A DNA stretch of 10,718 bases from positions 1-10,718 of the forward strand of contig JASEJS010000020.1 in the NCBI GenBank assembly GCA_030016765.1. Direction: 5' to 3'. This DNA is from Patescibacteria group bacterium. Its GTDB lineage: Bacteria > Patescibacteriota > Minisyncoccia > Minisyncoccales > JASEJS01. Shown piece after piece: positions 1 through 5,875 of the stretch. A program made the position numbers and the translations under genes. Position 1 is the first letter of the stretch; each line of letters opens with the position of its first letter. A model generated the notes under the pieces. It made no database searches and had not been told where the DNA came from. It was given only the letters and a program-made list of their open reading frames with translations.

Positions 1-27
1 AAGTACTTAGAAAAACATAAAAAATAA
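1..27 (+). CDS. C-terminal tail of an upstream gene (partial, tentative)
   Basis: Reading from base 1, the frame gives eight residues (KYLEKHKK) and then two consecutive TAA stops at 25-30. A rho-independent terminator on the same strand follows only 10 bases after the first stop, which is what the end of a real rightward gene would look like. A lysine-rich tail is common for ribosomal or other RNA-binding proteins, but eight residues cannot identify a family. The existence of a gene here is inferred mainly from the terminator. Confidence 0.35.
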   Translation, partial: KYLEKHKK

Positions 28-37
28 TAAGTCATAT

Positions 38-68
38 GGGACGTTTACAATTTTTGCGTCCCTTTTTT
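38..68 (+). terminator. Rho-independent terminator
   Basis: GGGACG (38-43) pairs perfectly with CGTCCC (57-62), with a possible extra U-G pair inside (44/56). The 13-base loop is AT-rich and six T residues follow directly (63-68). The T-tract lies only on the plus-strand side, so this ends transcription of the gene to the left. It overlaps the last codon of the convergent pth; read from the minus strand the same stem lacks a U-tract and is a poorer terminator. Confidence 0.85.
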
Positions 69-675
69 ATTTATTAAACTCACCCATTGCTTTTTCTATT
101 CCTTCTTTTATTGTCATCTCAATTGCTTCAGTTGTTTTTTCAATAACTTCTTTAACAATTTTCTCTTCTTTCTTATTAAATTTTTGGAGAACAAATTTTT
201 CCAAATTTTTTGGTTTACCAGTTTTAGGTTGAATTCCGATTCGAAATCTAACAAAATTTTTTGAATTTATGGCCTTAATTATTGATTCTACTCCTTTATG
301 ACCAGCTGCCCCTCTGCCTTTTGAAATTCTGATTTCGCCTAATGGTAAATCAATATCATCATGGACAATCCACAGATTTTCAAACCAAGGTAAAACTGAT
401 GCCATGGCATTAATTTTACTCTTTTTGAGGAAATATCTATTTATTAAAAATTTTACTGCTTTTCCGGAGAAATTCATGAATGTTTGAGGTTTAGCTAAAA
501 TTATTTTTTTGCTATTTAAAATTCCCTTTGAAATCTCAGCTTTAAATTCTTTTTCAAATTTCCAATTTGAAAATTTTTTTTCTTTTTGAAAATTCTCAAC
601 TATTCTAAAGCCAAGGTTGTGGCGAGTTTTTTGAAATTTTTTTCCGGGATTGCCCAAACCAACAATTAAAATCAT
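67..675 (-). CDS. pth: Peptidyl-tRNA hydrolase
   Basis: Hydrolyses the ester bond of peptidyl-tRNAs that drop off the ribosome, recycling tRNA in the cytoplasm. The 202-residue product has the bacterial Pth signature: GLGNPG at residues 6-11, TRHN at 17-20 (catalytic His19), QTFMN at 64-68 (the Met-Asn pair of the active site), HDD at 105-107 and GHKG at 125-128 (usually GHNG). Asn9, His19, Asn68, Asp106 and His126 match the family's functional positions. It carries an extra segment of roughly a dozen residues between the MNFSG motif and HDD (about 83-99), which helps explain a length slightly above the usual 185-195. The start is fixed by the conserved N-terminus beginning directly with the first beta strand. 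A GAGG motif lies only one base upstream of the ATG, too close for normal SD spacing. The gene is divergent from lepB. Confidence 0.95.
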   Translation of the reverse strand: MILIVGLGNPGKKFQKTRHNLGFRIVENFQKEKKFSNWKFEKEFKAEISKGILNSKKIILAKPQTFMNFSGKAVKFLINRYFLKKSKINAMASVLPWFENLWIVHDDIDLPLGEIRISKGRGAAGHKGVESIIKAINSKNFVRFRIGIQPKTGKPKNLEKFVLQKFNKKEEKIVKEVIEKTTEAIEMTIKEGIEKAMGEFNK

Positions 676-681
676 ACCTCT

Positions 682-695
682 ACGAATTACGAATT
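682..695. repeat. Two tandem ACGAATT copies
   Basis: ACGAATT occurs twice back to back (682-688 and 689-695) in the predicted 5' untranslated region of pth. It is a short direct repeat of unknown meaning and could be chance in an AT-rich gap. Confidence 0.3.
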
Positions 696-705
696 GGTTA
701 TGATT

Positions 706-711
706 ATTGTA
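706..711 (-). promoter_or_regulatory. Possible -10 element for pth
   Basis: On the minus strand this reads TACAAT, a good sigma70 -10 hexamer, placed so that transcription would begin roughly 25 bases before the pth start. No convincing -35 is seen at 16-18 bases upstream (the best is TTTAAT). Proposed only because pth is the first gene leftward from a divergent gap. Confidence 0.35.
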
Positions 712-739
712 GCATTAAGAGATGATAGATTAAACTAAT

Positions 740-767
740 TTGCCAAACTGAAAAATCTTGTTATAAT
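740..767 (+). promoter_or_regulatory. Sigma70-type promoter of the lepB-ftsZ cluster
   Basis: TTGCCA (740-745) and TATAAT (762-767) are separated by 16 bases, and TG at 759-760 makes an extended -10. The -10 matches consensus fully and the -35 in five of six positions is close to TTGACA. The expected start of transcription, about seven bases after the hexamer, is near 774, only some four bases before the lepB ATG at 778, so the transcript would be nearly leaderless. No comparable promoter was seen between the following tightly packed genes. Confidence 0.75.
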
Positions 768-777
768 GAGATAAATC

Positions 778-1323
778 ATGAGAAACTTCCTTATTTTTAT
801 TTGGGAAATTTTAAAAATTGTTATTATTGCTGTCTTAATAGTTGCCCCCATTCGCTATTTTATTTTCCAACCATTTTTGGTTAAGGGACAATCAATGGAG
901 CCCAATTTTGAAAATGGCGATTATTTAATTATTGATGAAATTTCTTATCGATTTCGAGACCTCCAGAGAGGGGAGGTAGTGGTTTTTAAATATCCTCAAA
1001 ATCCTTCTCAGCGTTTTATTAAAAGAATTGTTGGACTTCCTGGAGAAACAATAGAGATTGAAGGAGGAAAGGTAATAATTTATCAAAATTCTCGGGCTTT
1101 AATTTTAGATGAATCAAGCTATCTCCCTCCATCTTTAAAAACTCCTGGGGATATTCGAATTTCTTTAGGCAAAGATGAATATTTTGTTTTAGGAGATAAT
1201 CGATTTTCTTCTTTTGATTCTAGGCGCTGGGGACCATTGCCTAGGGAAAATATTATTGGCCGAGTTTTCCTCAGACTCTGGCCTTTTTCTGCTTTAGCTA
1301 AAATCGAAGCCCCTGCCTACTAA
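778..1323 (+). CDS. lepB: Signal peptidase I
   Basis: Membrane serine protease (S26 family) that removes signal peptides from exported proteins on the outer face of the cytoplasmic membrane. The 181-residue product has one N-terminal transmembrane helix (about 7-30), followed by the catalytic box GQSMEPNF with nucleophile Ser39, and RFIKRIVGLPGE (79-90) containing the general-base Lys82. The GDNRFSSFDSRRWG box (139-152) is the conserved C-terminal catalytic-core motif. The length and single membrane anchor fit the short Gram-positive-like and CPR form rather than the longer E. coli enzyme. It is the first gene of the rightward cluster, one base before hisS. No SD is seen; the ATG lies just downstream of the predicted transcription start. 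The small open stretch ATGAGATAA just upstream is not coding. Confidence 0.95.
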   Translation: MRNFLIFIWEILKIVIIAVLIVAPIRYFIFQPFLVKGQSMEPNFENGDYLIIDEISYRFRDLQRGEVVVFKYPQNPSQRFIKRIVGLPGETIEIEGGKVIIYQNSRALILDESSYLPPSLKTPGDIRISLGKDEYFVLGDNRFSSFDSRRWGPLPRENIIGRVFLRLWPFSALAKIEAPAY

Positions 1324-1324
1324 C

Positions 1325-2608
1325 ATGGTAAAGAAACCTAAATTTCAATCACCTACTGGAATGCATGATATCTTACCAGAGGAGCAAAAATATTTTCAAA
1401 GAATTTACAAAGTCTCTGAAAATATTGCTAATTTTTATGGATTTAAAAAAATAGATACTCCTATTTTAGAAGAAACAGAACTCTTTTTAAAGGGAATTGG
1501 AATAGCTACTGATATTGTTGGAAAACAGATGTTTACTCTTAGAACTAAAGGAGGGGATTATTTAACCTTACGACCAGAATTGACTGCTCCTGTAGCCCGA
1601 GCCTACCTTCAACACGGAATGTTTAACCTTCCTCAACCAGTTAAGCTTTGGTATTTTGGCCCTTGTTTCCGATATGAGAAACCTCAGTTAGGTCGCTTTC
1701 GTCAATTCTGGCAGCTTGATTTTGAGATCTTTGGAGAGAAAAGTCCGCTAATAGATGCCCAAATTATTCAGATCTTTTATAATATTTTAAGAGAGATTCG
1801 ATTAAAAAATTTAATTATTAAGATAAATAGCATTGGAGACAGTCAGTGTCGACCCTATTATAAAAAGCTTTTAACAAGTTTCTTTAGATCTAGAGAAGCT
1901 GCTTTATGTTCTGATTGCAAGAGGAGATTGAGAGAAAACCCTCTGAGAATTTTAGATTGTAAAGAAGAAAAATGCCGATCGCTGATATCTCGGGCTCCCC
2001 AGATGTTAGATCATCTTTGTGAAGAATGTCATAATCATTTTCGAGAGGTTTTGGAATTTTTAGATGAAATTGAGTTACCCTATCATTTAGATCCTTATTT
2101 AGTCAGAGGATTAGATTATTATACTAAAACTGTATTTGAAATATATGAGGAAAGTGAAACAGGTCGAACTCAAGGAGCTTTAGGAGGAGGAGGAAGATAC
2201 GATGGTTTGGTTAAGCTTTTGGGAGGAAAAGAAACTCCAGCTTGTGGAGGAGCAGCTGGAATAGAGAGGATTATTGGAGTGATGAAAGAAAAAGGTATGA
2301 AGTTCTTAGAATCAGCTCCCCCTAAGATTTTTTTAGCTCAATTGGGCCCTTTGGCTAAAAGAAAAAGCCTAAAAATTTTGGAAGATTTTAGAAAGCAAAG
2401 AATTTTGATTTCTGAGTCTCTCGGTCGAGATTCTTTAAAAGCTCAATTGAGTAGGGCCAATAAAATTGGAGTAAAATATGTTTTAATTTTAGGCCAAAAG
2501 GAGGCTTTGGAAGACACAATCATTATCAGGGATATGGCTACGGGAAGGCAAGAGATAGTAAAATTAGAGAAAGTAGTAAAGGAGGTGGAAAAAAGACTAA
2601 AGAAATAA
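1325..2608 (+). CDS. hisS: Histidyl-tRNA synthetase
   Basis: Class II aminoacyl-tRNA synthetase that charges tRNA-His with histidine. The 427 residues match the usual bacterial length. Motif 2 is visible as FRYEKPQLGR (115-124). The histidine-specific HisA motif is RGLDYYT (261-267), a glycine-rich GGGGRYDG follows at 287-294, and motif 3 is AAGIERI (310-316). The final roughly 95 residues form the anticodon-binding domain. Six cysteines in the insertion region (195, 198, 212, 217, 232, 235), arranged as CxxC, CxxxxC and CxxC, could bind a metal; this is an inference. The start codon follows the lepB stop by one base and has no SD, so translation is probably coupled to lepB. Confidence 0.97.
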   Translation: MVKKPKFQSPTGMHDILPEEQKYFQRIYKVSENIANFYGFKKIDTPILEETELFLKGIGIATDIVGKQMFTLRTKGGDYLTLRPELTAPVARAYLQHGMFNLPQPVKLWYFGPCFRYEKPQLGRFRQFWQLDFEIFGEKSPLIDAQIIQIFYNILREIRLKNLIIKINSIGDSQCRPYYKKLLTSFFRSREAALCSDCKRRLRENPLRILDCKEEKCRSLISRAPQMLDHLCEECHNHFREVLEFLDEIELPYHLDPYLVRGLDYYTKTVFEIYEESETGRTQGALGGGGRYDGLVKLLGGKETPACGGAAGIERIIGVMKEKGMKFLESAPPKIFLAQLGPLAKRKSLKILEDFRKQRILISESLGRDSLKAQLSRANKIGVKYVLILGQKEALEDTIIIRDMATGRQEIVKLEKVVKEVEKRLKK

Positions 2609-2618
2609 TCCTACGAAT

Positions 2619-2951
2619 ATGAGCGAGTGTGTTTTTTGTAAAATTGCCAATAAGGAAATATCATCCGAAATTATTTATGAAGATAATCAAACCATTGCTT
2701 TTAAAGATATTAATCCTCGAGCTCCAATTCATTTTTTAATTATTCCTAAAAAGCACATCCCTTCAGTAGACCATCTCAAAACTGAAGATAAAGCTTTAAT
2801 TGGAGAATTAATTTTGGTTGCCCAGAAAATAGCTAGAGAAAAAAATCTAAAAGGCTACAAACTAATAATTAATGTTGGTCGAGCTGGGGGACAACTGATT
2901 GACCATTTGCATTTACATCTTTTAAGTGGAAAACCAATGAAATTGCCATAA
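2619..2951 (+). CDS. HIT-family (Hint-like) nucleotide hydrolase
   Basis: Small cytoplasmic histidine-triad protein; relatives hydrolyse nucleoside phosphoramidates and aminoacyl-AMP adducts. The 110-residue product has the triad at H96-x-H98-x-H100 followed by LL, with His98 as the expected nucleophile by analogy with Hint1. Cys4 and Cys7 form the N-terminal CxxC that, with downstream histidines, binds zinc in many bacterial members. FKDINPRAPIHFLIIPKKH (about 28-46) is typical of the family. The exact substrate cannot be told. It sits 10 bases after hisS. Because Hint proteins can act on aminoacyl-adenylates made by tRNA synthetases, the neighbourhood is suggestive but not proof of a functional link. 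Confidence 0.93.
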   Translation: MSECVFCKIANKEISSEIIYEDNQTIAFKDINPRAPIHFLIIPKKHIPSVDHLKTEDKALIGELILVAQKIAREKNLKGYKLIINVGRAGGQLIDHLHLHLLSGKPMKLP

Positions 2952-2952
2952 T

Positions 2953-3174
2953 ATGATCCTTGAAGTTAAAAAACAAAATCGAGAAACTAGTCAAAGTCTA
3001 ATTCGGCGTTTTACAAAAAGAGTTCAGCAAAGCGGGATTTTGGTTCGGGCCAGGAAAATCAGGTTTAGGGAAAGAAAAAAATCTGAACAAATGAAAAAAA
3101 GAGCAGCCTTGAGAAGAGAGGAATTAAAAAAAGAATATGAAAGATTAAAAAAATTAGGTGAAAGAAAAAAGTAA
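2953..3174 (+). CDS. rpsU: Small ribosomal subunit protein bS21
   Basis: A 73-residue, extremely basic protein matching bS21: an N-terminal strand, the segment SLIRRFTKRVQQSGILVRAR (15-34) and the KIRFRERKK helix start (35-43), then a long Lys/Arg/Glu-rich helix. bS21 binds the 30S platform near the 16S rRNA 3' end and anti-Shine-Dalgarno region. The ATG lies one base after the HIT-gene stop (TAATATG), without any SD, so expression probably depends on re-initiation. The C-terminal lysine-rich extension is within the normal range. Confidence 0.93.
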   Translation: MILEVKKQNRETSQSLIRRFTKRVQQSGILVRARKIRFRERKKSEQMKKRAALRREELKKEYERLKKLGERKK

Positions 3175-3193
3175 TTGTTAATTCGGATAAATT

Positions 3194-3640
3194 ATGATTG
3201 AAATTAATAATTTAACTACTAATCCTATTGATGAGGAATTTTTGAAAAAAATAGCTCAAAAAGTTTTAAAAGAAGAAAAAAAAGAGGCTGATTTATCAAT
3301 TGCTTTAATTGGCCAGGGAAGGATAAGAAAAATTAACAAAAGATATCGAGGAAAAAATCGGGTGACCGATGTCTTGGCCTTCCCTGAAACAAAAGTTTTA
3401 TTAGAAAATTTTAAAGTAGGACCCCTTCAAAAAATTCCAAGTTTGGGAGAAATAGTTATCTGTCTTAGAGAAGTTAAAAAAAATGCTAAGAGATATGGCT
3501 CGAGTTTTGAAAAGGAATTGGCTCGGGTTTTAATCCATGGTATTTTACATTTACTGGGATATAATCATGAGATTTCTGAAGAAAAGGCGAAAGAAATGGA
3601 AGAAAAACAAAACCAATATATTAAATTATTTTTTAAATAA
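3194..3640 (+). CDS. ybeY: Endoribonuclease YbeY
   Basis: Zinc-dependent single-strand RNase involved in 16S rRNA 3'-end maturation and 30S quality control. The 148-residue product has the diagnostic HxxxHxxxxxH metal motif at His115, His119 and His125 (HGILHLLGYNHE) and the family motif RVTDVLAFP at 56-64. The usual GxDH reads GYNH here, an Asp-to-Asn change beside the third ligand; the ligand itself is kept. The gene follows rpsU by 19 bases, the widest gap in the cluster, with only a weak GGA upstream. Its stop overlaps the ftsA start by one base. Placement next to bS21 is sensible because both act at the 16S 3' end. Confidence 0.95.
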   Translation: MIEINNLTTNPIDEEFLKKIAQKVLKEEKKEADLSIALIGQGRIRKINKRYRGKNRVTDVLAFPETKVLLENFKVGPLQKIPSLGEIVICLREVKKNAKRYGSSFEKELARVLIHGILHLLGYNHEISEEKAKEMEEKQNQYIKLFFK

Positions 3641-4866
3641 TGGCTAAAGGTCGAATTATAACTGGTTTGGACCTCGGTACAGCAACAATAAAAATTTTAG
3701 TAGGGCTTTGGAGGAAAAGCAAAGAGGTTGAAGTTTTAGCCCAGTCAGAAGAACCCTCTTCAGGAATTAGAAGAGGAGTTGTGATTAATCCTTCTGAGGT
3801 AGCCAATCTTATTCGAACCTCTTTTAAAAAAATTCAAGAAAAAATAAATCAAAAAATTGATTCTGTTTATGTCAATATTGGAGGTGGCCATATATTTTCT
3901 ACTACTTCTCGCGGTCTAGTTTCAGTTTCTCGAGCTGACCAGAAAATCTCCTCAGAGGATGTGGAGAGAGTTTTAGCTGCTAGCCAGACCCTTTCCCTTC
4001 CTCCCAATAGAGAAATTTTAGAAGTTTTTCCTAAAGAATTTATCGTTGATGGAGAAAAAGGAATAAAAGAGGTTTTAGGAATGCAGGGAGTAAGATTGGA
4101 AGCAGAAGTCTTAATTCTCTGTGGATTTACTCCCTATTTAAAAAATTTGACTCAGGCTGTTTTGGATGCTGGTCTTCAAATTGCTGATATCGTGATCTCT
4201 CCCTTAGCTAGCTCGAGAGCCTGTCTTACTCCCCGAGAAAAAGAATTAGGAGTAGCTCTTTTGGATATCGGAGCTGGAACCACTAGCCTGGCAGTATTTG
4301 AGGAAGGAGATCTTTTACATATGGCTATTTTACCAATCGGCTCCAGCCATATCACCAATGATATTGCCATTTTTCTAAAATCTGATATTGATATTGCCGA
4401 AAGAATAAAATTGGAGTTTGGCAGCTGTTTGTTTCAATCCCCTCAGCCTCCTAAGACAGCCAGGGGAACTGATAAAAAAATAAGAATCGAAATGGATTCA
4501 GGAGAACCTCTAATTTTTTCTCATAAGCAGTTAATCGAAATTATTGAAGCCAGGGTTTCTGAGATTTTTGGAGAAATTAACAAAGAACTAAAAAAGATTT
4601 CTAGGCAAGGTCTTTTGCCAGCGGGAGTAGTTTTAACTGGAGGAGGGGCAAAATTGCCAAAAATTGTAGAGCTGGCTAAAAAAGAATTGCGCTTACCCTG
4701 TCGGATTGGAAAACCTCAAGGATTTTCTCTCCTTCAGGAAGACCCGGCTTTAGCTTTGGTTTGCGGATTGGTTTTGAAAGGAGTTGATATGGAAAGGGAA
4801 TCAGGTTTTTCAGGTAAAGGAATTGGAGCTAAATTAAAGAGAATATTTAAAATCTTCATTCCCTAA
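3640..4866 (+). CDS. ftsA: Cell division protein FtsA
   Basis: Actin-like ATPase that tethers FtsZ filaments to the membrane at the division site. The 408 residues match the family length. The phosphate-1 loop is GLDLGTATIK (9-18), followed by the 1C/SHS2-type segment around 60-160. Phosphate-2 is LLDIGAGTT (207-215), and the adenosine-binding motif is VVLTGGGAK (330-338). The last 17 residues (392-408) alternate basic and hydrophobic residues (KLKRIFKIF) and form the expected amphipathic membrane-targeting helix. The start codon shares its A with the ybeY stop (TAATG), indicating translational coupling. The membrane anchor is intact, which makes the missing tail of the adjacent FtsZ notable. 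Confidence 0.96.
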   Translation: MAKGRIITGLDLGTATIKILVGLWRKSKEVEVLAQSEEPSSGIRRGVVINPSEVANLIRTSFKKIQEKINQKIDSVYVNIGGGHIFSTTSRGLVSVSRADQKISSEDVERVLAASQTLSLPPNREILEVFPKEFIVDGEKGIKEVLGMQGVRLEAEVLILCGFTPYLKNLTQAVLDAGLQIADIVISPLASSRACLTPREKELGVALLDIGAGTTSLAVFEEGDLLHMAILPIGSSHITNDIAIFLKSDIDIAERIKLEFGSCLFQSPQPPKTARGTDKKIRIEMDSGEPLIFSHKQLIEIIEARVSEIFGEINKELKKISRQGLLPAGVVLTGGGAKLPKIVELAKKELRLPCRIGKPQGFSLLQEDPALALVCGLVLKGVDMERESGFSGKGIGAKLKRIFKIFIP

Positions 4867-4870
4867 AAAT

Positions 4871-5791
4871 ATGAATACGAAAATTAAAATAGTAGGGGTG
4901 GGAGGTTCAGGTTCAAATACTGTTTCCAGGATGATGAAATGCAAGATTCAAGGAGTGGAATTAATAGCTATCAATACCGATGCTCAGGATCTTAGAAAGG
5001 CTAGGGCCCATTTGAAATTAAGAATTGGGAAAGAATTAACCCAAGGTTTGGGAGCTGGGATGAATCCAGAAATTGGTCAAAAAGCTGCTGAAGAGCAGAG
5101 AGAGGAGATTTCAGAAATTTTGAAAGATTCTGATCTGGTTTTTCTCACCTGTGGACTGGGTGGAGGTACTGGTTCGGGAGCCTCACCAGTTATAGCTGAA
5201 ATTGCCAAAAATTTAGGTAGTTTGACCATTGCTATAGTGACCAAACCTTTCTCTTTTGAAGGTGTTTCGAGAATGAATATTGCCGAAAATAGCTTGAAGA
5301 AACTTAAAGAAAAAGTCGATGCTTTGCTTGTCATTAAAAATGATAAATTATTAGAAATTTTAGATCCAAAAACCAAAGTTTCAAATGCCTTTTGGATTTG
5401 TGATGAGATCTTACGACAAGCAGTTAAAGGAATTTCTGATTTAATTTTACTCCCAGGAATAATCAATGTTGACTTTGCCGATGTCTGTTCGATTATGAAG
5501 GATTCTGGAACTGCCTTGTTTGGAATAGGGAAGGCCAAAGGAGAAAAGCGAGCAGAGAGGGCAGCTAAGCTAGCCATTAATTCTCCTTTACTTGATACAT
5601 CTCCCAAAGGAGCAAAAGGAATTTTATTTAATGTTTCTGGCAAAGATATCTCCCTTTCTGAAATTGATCAGATCGCCCAGGTTATTACTCAAGAGATTAA
5701 TCCTGAAGCTAAAGTGATTTTTGGAGCAGTTCAGAATGAAAAACTGAAAAAAGGAGAAATAAAGGTAACGGTAATTGCCACTGGATTTTAA
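4871..5791 (+). CDS. ftsZ: Cell division protein FtsZ (core only, no C-terminal tail)
   Basis: Tubulin-like GTPase that forms the cytokinetic ring. GTP-binding elements are present: GVGGSGSNT at 9-17 and the tubulin signature GGGTGSG at 97-103. The T7 synergy loop NVDFAD (199-204) keeps Asn199, Asp201 and Asp204 for catalysis in the neighbouring subunit, so polymerisation and GTP hydrolysis are expected. The protein is only 306 residues and ends at IKVTVIATGF, the last strand of the C-terminal subdomain. Most FtsZs continue with a disordered linker and a conserved C-terminal peptide that binds FtsA; neither is present, and no other frame in the 84 bases after the stop encodes one. The N-terminal extension is also minimal. 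The start lies four bases after the ftsA stop, with no SD. Confidence 0.97.
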   Translation: MNTKIKIVGVGGSGSNTVSRMMKCKIQGVELIAINTDAQDLRKARAHLKLRIGKELTQGLGAGMNPEIGQKAAEEQREEISEILKDSDLVFLTCGLGGGTGSGASPVIAEIAKNLGSLTIAIVTKPFSFEGVSRMNIAENSLKKLKEKVDALLVIKNDKLLEILDPKTKVSNAFWICDEILRQAVKGISDLILLPGIINVDFADVCSIMKDSGTALFGIGKAKGEKRAERAAKLAINSPLLDTSPKGAKGILFNVSGKDISLSEIDQIAQVITQEINPEAKVIFGAVQNEKLKKGEIKVTVIATGF

Positions 5792-5837
5792 TTAAATTTT
5801 CTCTATTTATTTTAAAATTTCTGTGGATAATCCGGAT

Positions 5838-5865
5838 TTGACCCATTTTTTTGTTGAGGTAAAAT
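5838..5865 (+). promoter_or_regulatory. Sigma70-type promoter of nrdD
   Basis: TTGACC (5838-5843) and TAAAAT (5860-5865) are separated by 16 bases. The predicted start of transcription, near 5872, is about four bases before the nrdD ATG (5876), implying a near-leaderless message. A GAGG at 5856-5859 lies 16 bases before the ATG and upstream of the predicted start of transcription, so it would not act as an SD. No NrdR-box-like palindrome pair was recognised. There is no clear terminator after ftsZ, so some read-through from the upstream operon is possible. Confidence 0.65.
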
Positions 5866-5875
5866 AGAGTAATTT

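Noticed and set aside
2579..2586. Perfect SD-like AAGGAGGT near the end of hisS
   Set aside because: It is 32 bases from the HIT-gene ATG, too far for normal use, and codes for Lys-Glu-Val in hisS; no alternative in-frame start lies at the right distance.
4176..4370. Open frame antisense to ftsA (64 codons)
   Set aside because: Fully inside ftsA, no recognisable motif or start signal.
5077..5643. Long open frame antisense to ftsZ (188 codons)
   Set aside because: It lies wholly inside ftsZ, whose motifs and length are certain; the translation has no recognisable domain and reflects codon bias of the sense gene.
5794..5820. AAATTTT / AAAATTT inverted repeat after ftsZ as a terminator
   Set aside because: The stem is only A-T pairs with a 13-base loop and no following T-run; unlikely to terminate.
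5789..5875. Lost FtsZ C-terminal tail by frameshift
   Set aside because: All three forward frames after the stop were read; none gives a D/E-rich linker or a PxFL-type peptide before the nrdD start.
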